Shown: positions 13,995 through 14,206 of the stretch, piece by piece | Layout of the letters: each line of letters opens with the position of its first letter | How positions within the stretch are numbered: the stretch's first letter is position 1 | NCBI GenBank assembly: GCA_027083655.1 | Contig: JALWNS010000174.1 | Location: 6,046 to 20,251, forward strand | Source: Bacteroidales bacterium | Lineage (GTDB): Bacteria > Bacteroidota > Bacteroidia > Bacteroidales > S143-33 | Direction of reading: 5' to 3' | Length of the DNA: 14,206 nucleotides | Notes under the pieces: model-generated | What the model saw: the letters and a program-made list of their open reading frames with translations, nothing else | What the model was told of the DNA's origin: nothing | Database searches by the model: none | Translations under genes and position numbers: made by a program

Positions 13995-14206
13995 TTAGTC
14001 GTTAAAAATTTCTTTAAGCCATTGGTGTATTTCATCCCTGACTTTACGGTACACTTGCAGTTTTTGTTCTTTTGTTCCCTTAGCCTGGGCAGGGTCATAA
14101 AAACCATGATGTAACCTATGCTTGACTTCTCCTGTGAAGACTGGACATGCCTCACGTGCACTGTCGCATACTGTTATTACGTAATCAAAACTCTCTTTGA
14201 TAAAAC
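13995..14206 (-). CDS. arsC: Arsenate reductase, thioredoxin-coupled LMW-PTP type (C-terminal part)
   Basis: The minus strand is open from the window edge to a TAA at 13997-13995, encoding 69 residues of the C-terminal half of a low-molecular-weight phosphatase-fold arsenate reductase. The stretch begins FIKESFDYVITVCDSAREACP: the two cysteines are seven residues apart, matching the Cys82/Cys89 redox pair of thioredoxin-dependent ArsC, which relays electrons during arsenate-to-arsenite reduction. It continues with HGFYDPAQAKGTKEQKL and the C-terminal helix VYRKVRDEIHQWLKEIF, all family-typical. The N-terminal CX5R active-site loop lies outside the window. A plain protein tyrosine phosphatase is less likely because of the cysteine pair. 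The stop is 66 bp upstream of the phosphatase gene on the same strand; other ars genes are not visible. Confidence 0.9.
   Translation of the reverse strand, partial: FIKESFDYVITVCDSAREACPVFTGEVKHRLHHGFYDPAQAKGTKEQKLQVYRKVRDEIHQWLKEIFND

Noticed and set aside
13961..14161. A 66-codon minus-strand ATG frame overlapping the right edge (starting MHVRHVQSS)
   Set aside because: The overlapping frame on the same strand, open to the window edge, encodes unmistakable ArsC sequence with the paired cysteines, so this frame is a shadow.

Overview
The window looks like an ordinary chromosomal segment of a Bacteroidota bacterium. The evidence is the protein families (a DUF4369-like/TlpA thioredoxin lipoprotein, a TPR-transmembrane-SpoIIE phosphatase, a secreted bleomycin-hydrolase-like C1 peptidase), the near absence of Shine-Dalgarno sequences, and several start-proximal matches to the Bacteroidota -7 promoter element TAnnTTTG. 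HydF (H-cluster maturation of [FeFe] hydrogenase) suggests an anaerobic or facultatively fermentative lifestyle. Futalosine hydrolase suggests menaquinone is made by the futalosine route rather than the classical MenFDHCEB route. I cannot name a genus.

Layout, left to right: the tail of a coiled-coil protein (+, cut by the window edge); a thioredoxin-fold lipoprotein (-); a CPA2-type cation:proton antiporter with C-terminal RCK/TrkA domains, followed closely by the RNA 2',3'-cyclic phosphodiesterase thpR (+); ribulose-phosphate 3-epimerase rpe (-), divergent from futalosine hydrolase mqnB (+); a small AT-rich gap; an outer-membrane beta-barrel protein (+); a tightly coupled minus-strand operon of sirtuin, hydF and a TerB-like protein; a secreted C1B-family cysteine peptidase (+), divergent from the sirtuin; a 223-bp gap with a perfect 13-bp hairpin; an EamA/DMT permease (+); a large TPR-TM-coiled-coil-SpoIIE phosphatase (-); and the C-terminal part of a thioredoxin-dependent arsenate reductase (-, cut by the window edge). 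There is no rRNA, tRNA, CRISPR array, transposon or phage gene that I can see, and no gene-free stretch longer than 300 bases.

Most genes are single housekeeping or envelope functions that do not form one pathway. The one clear multigene unit is sirtuin-hydF-terB-like, with a 2-base gap and then a 4-base ATGA overlap. It is the most interesting context here because hydF is not beside hydE/hydG or a hydrogenase, and an NAD-dependent deacylase is co-translated with it. I found no convincing new defence, mobile or multi-component system; the findings are moderate observations.
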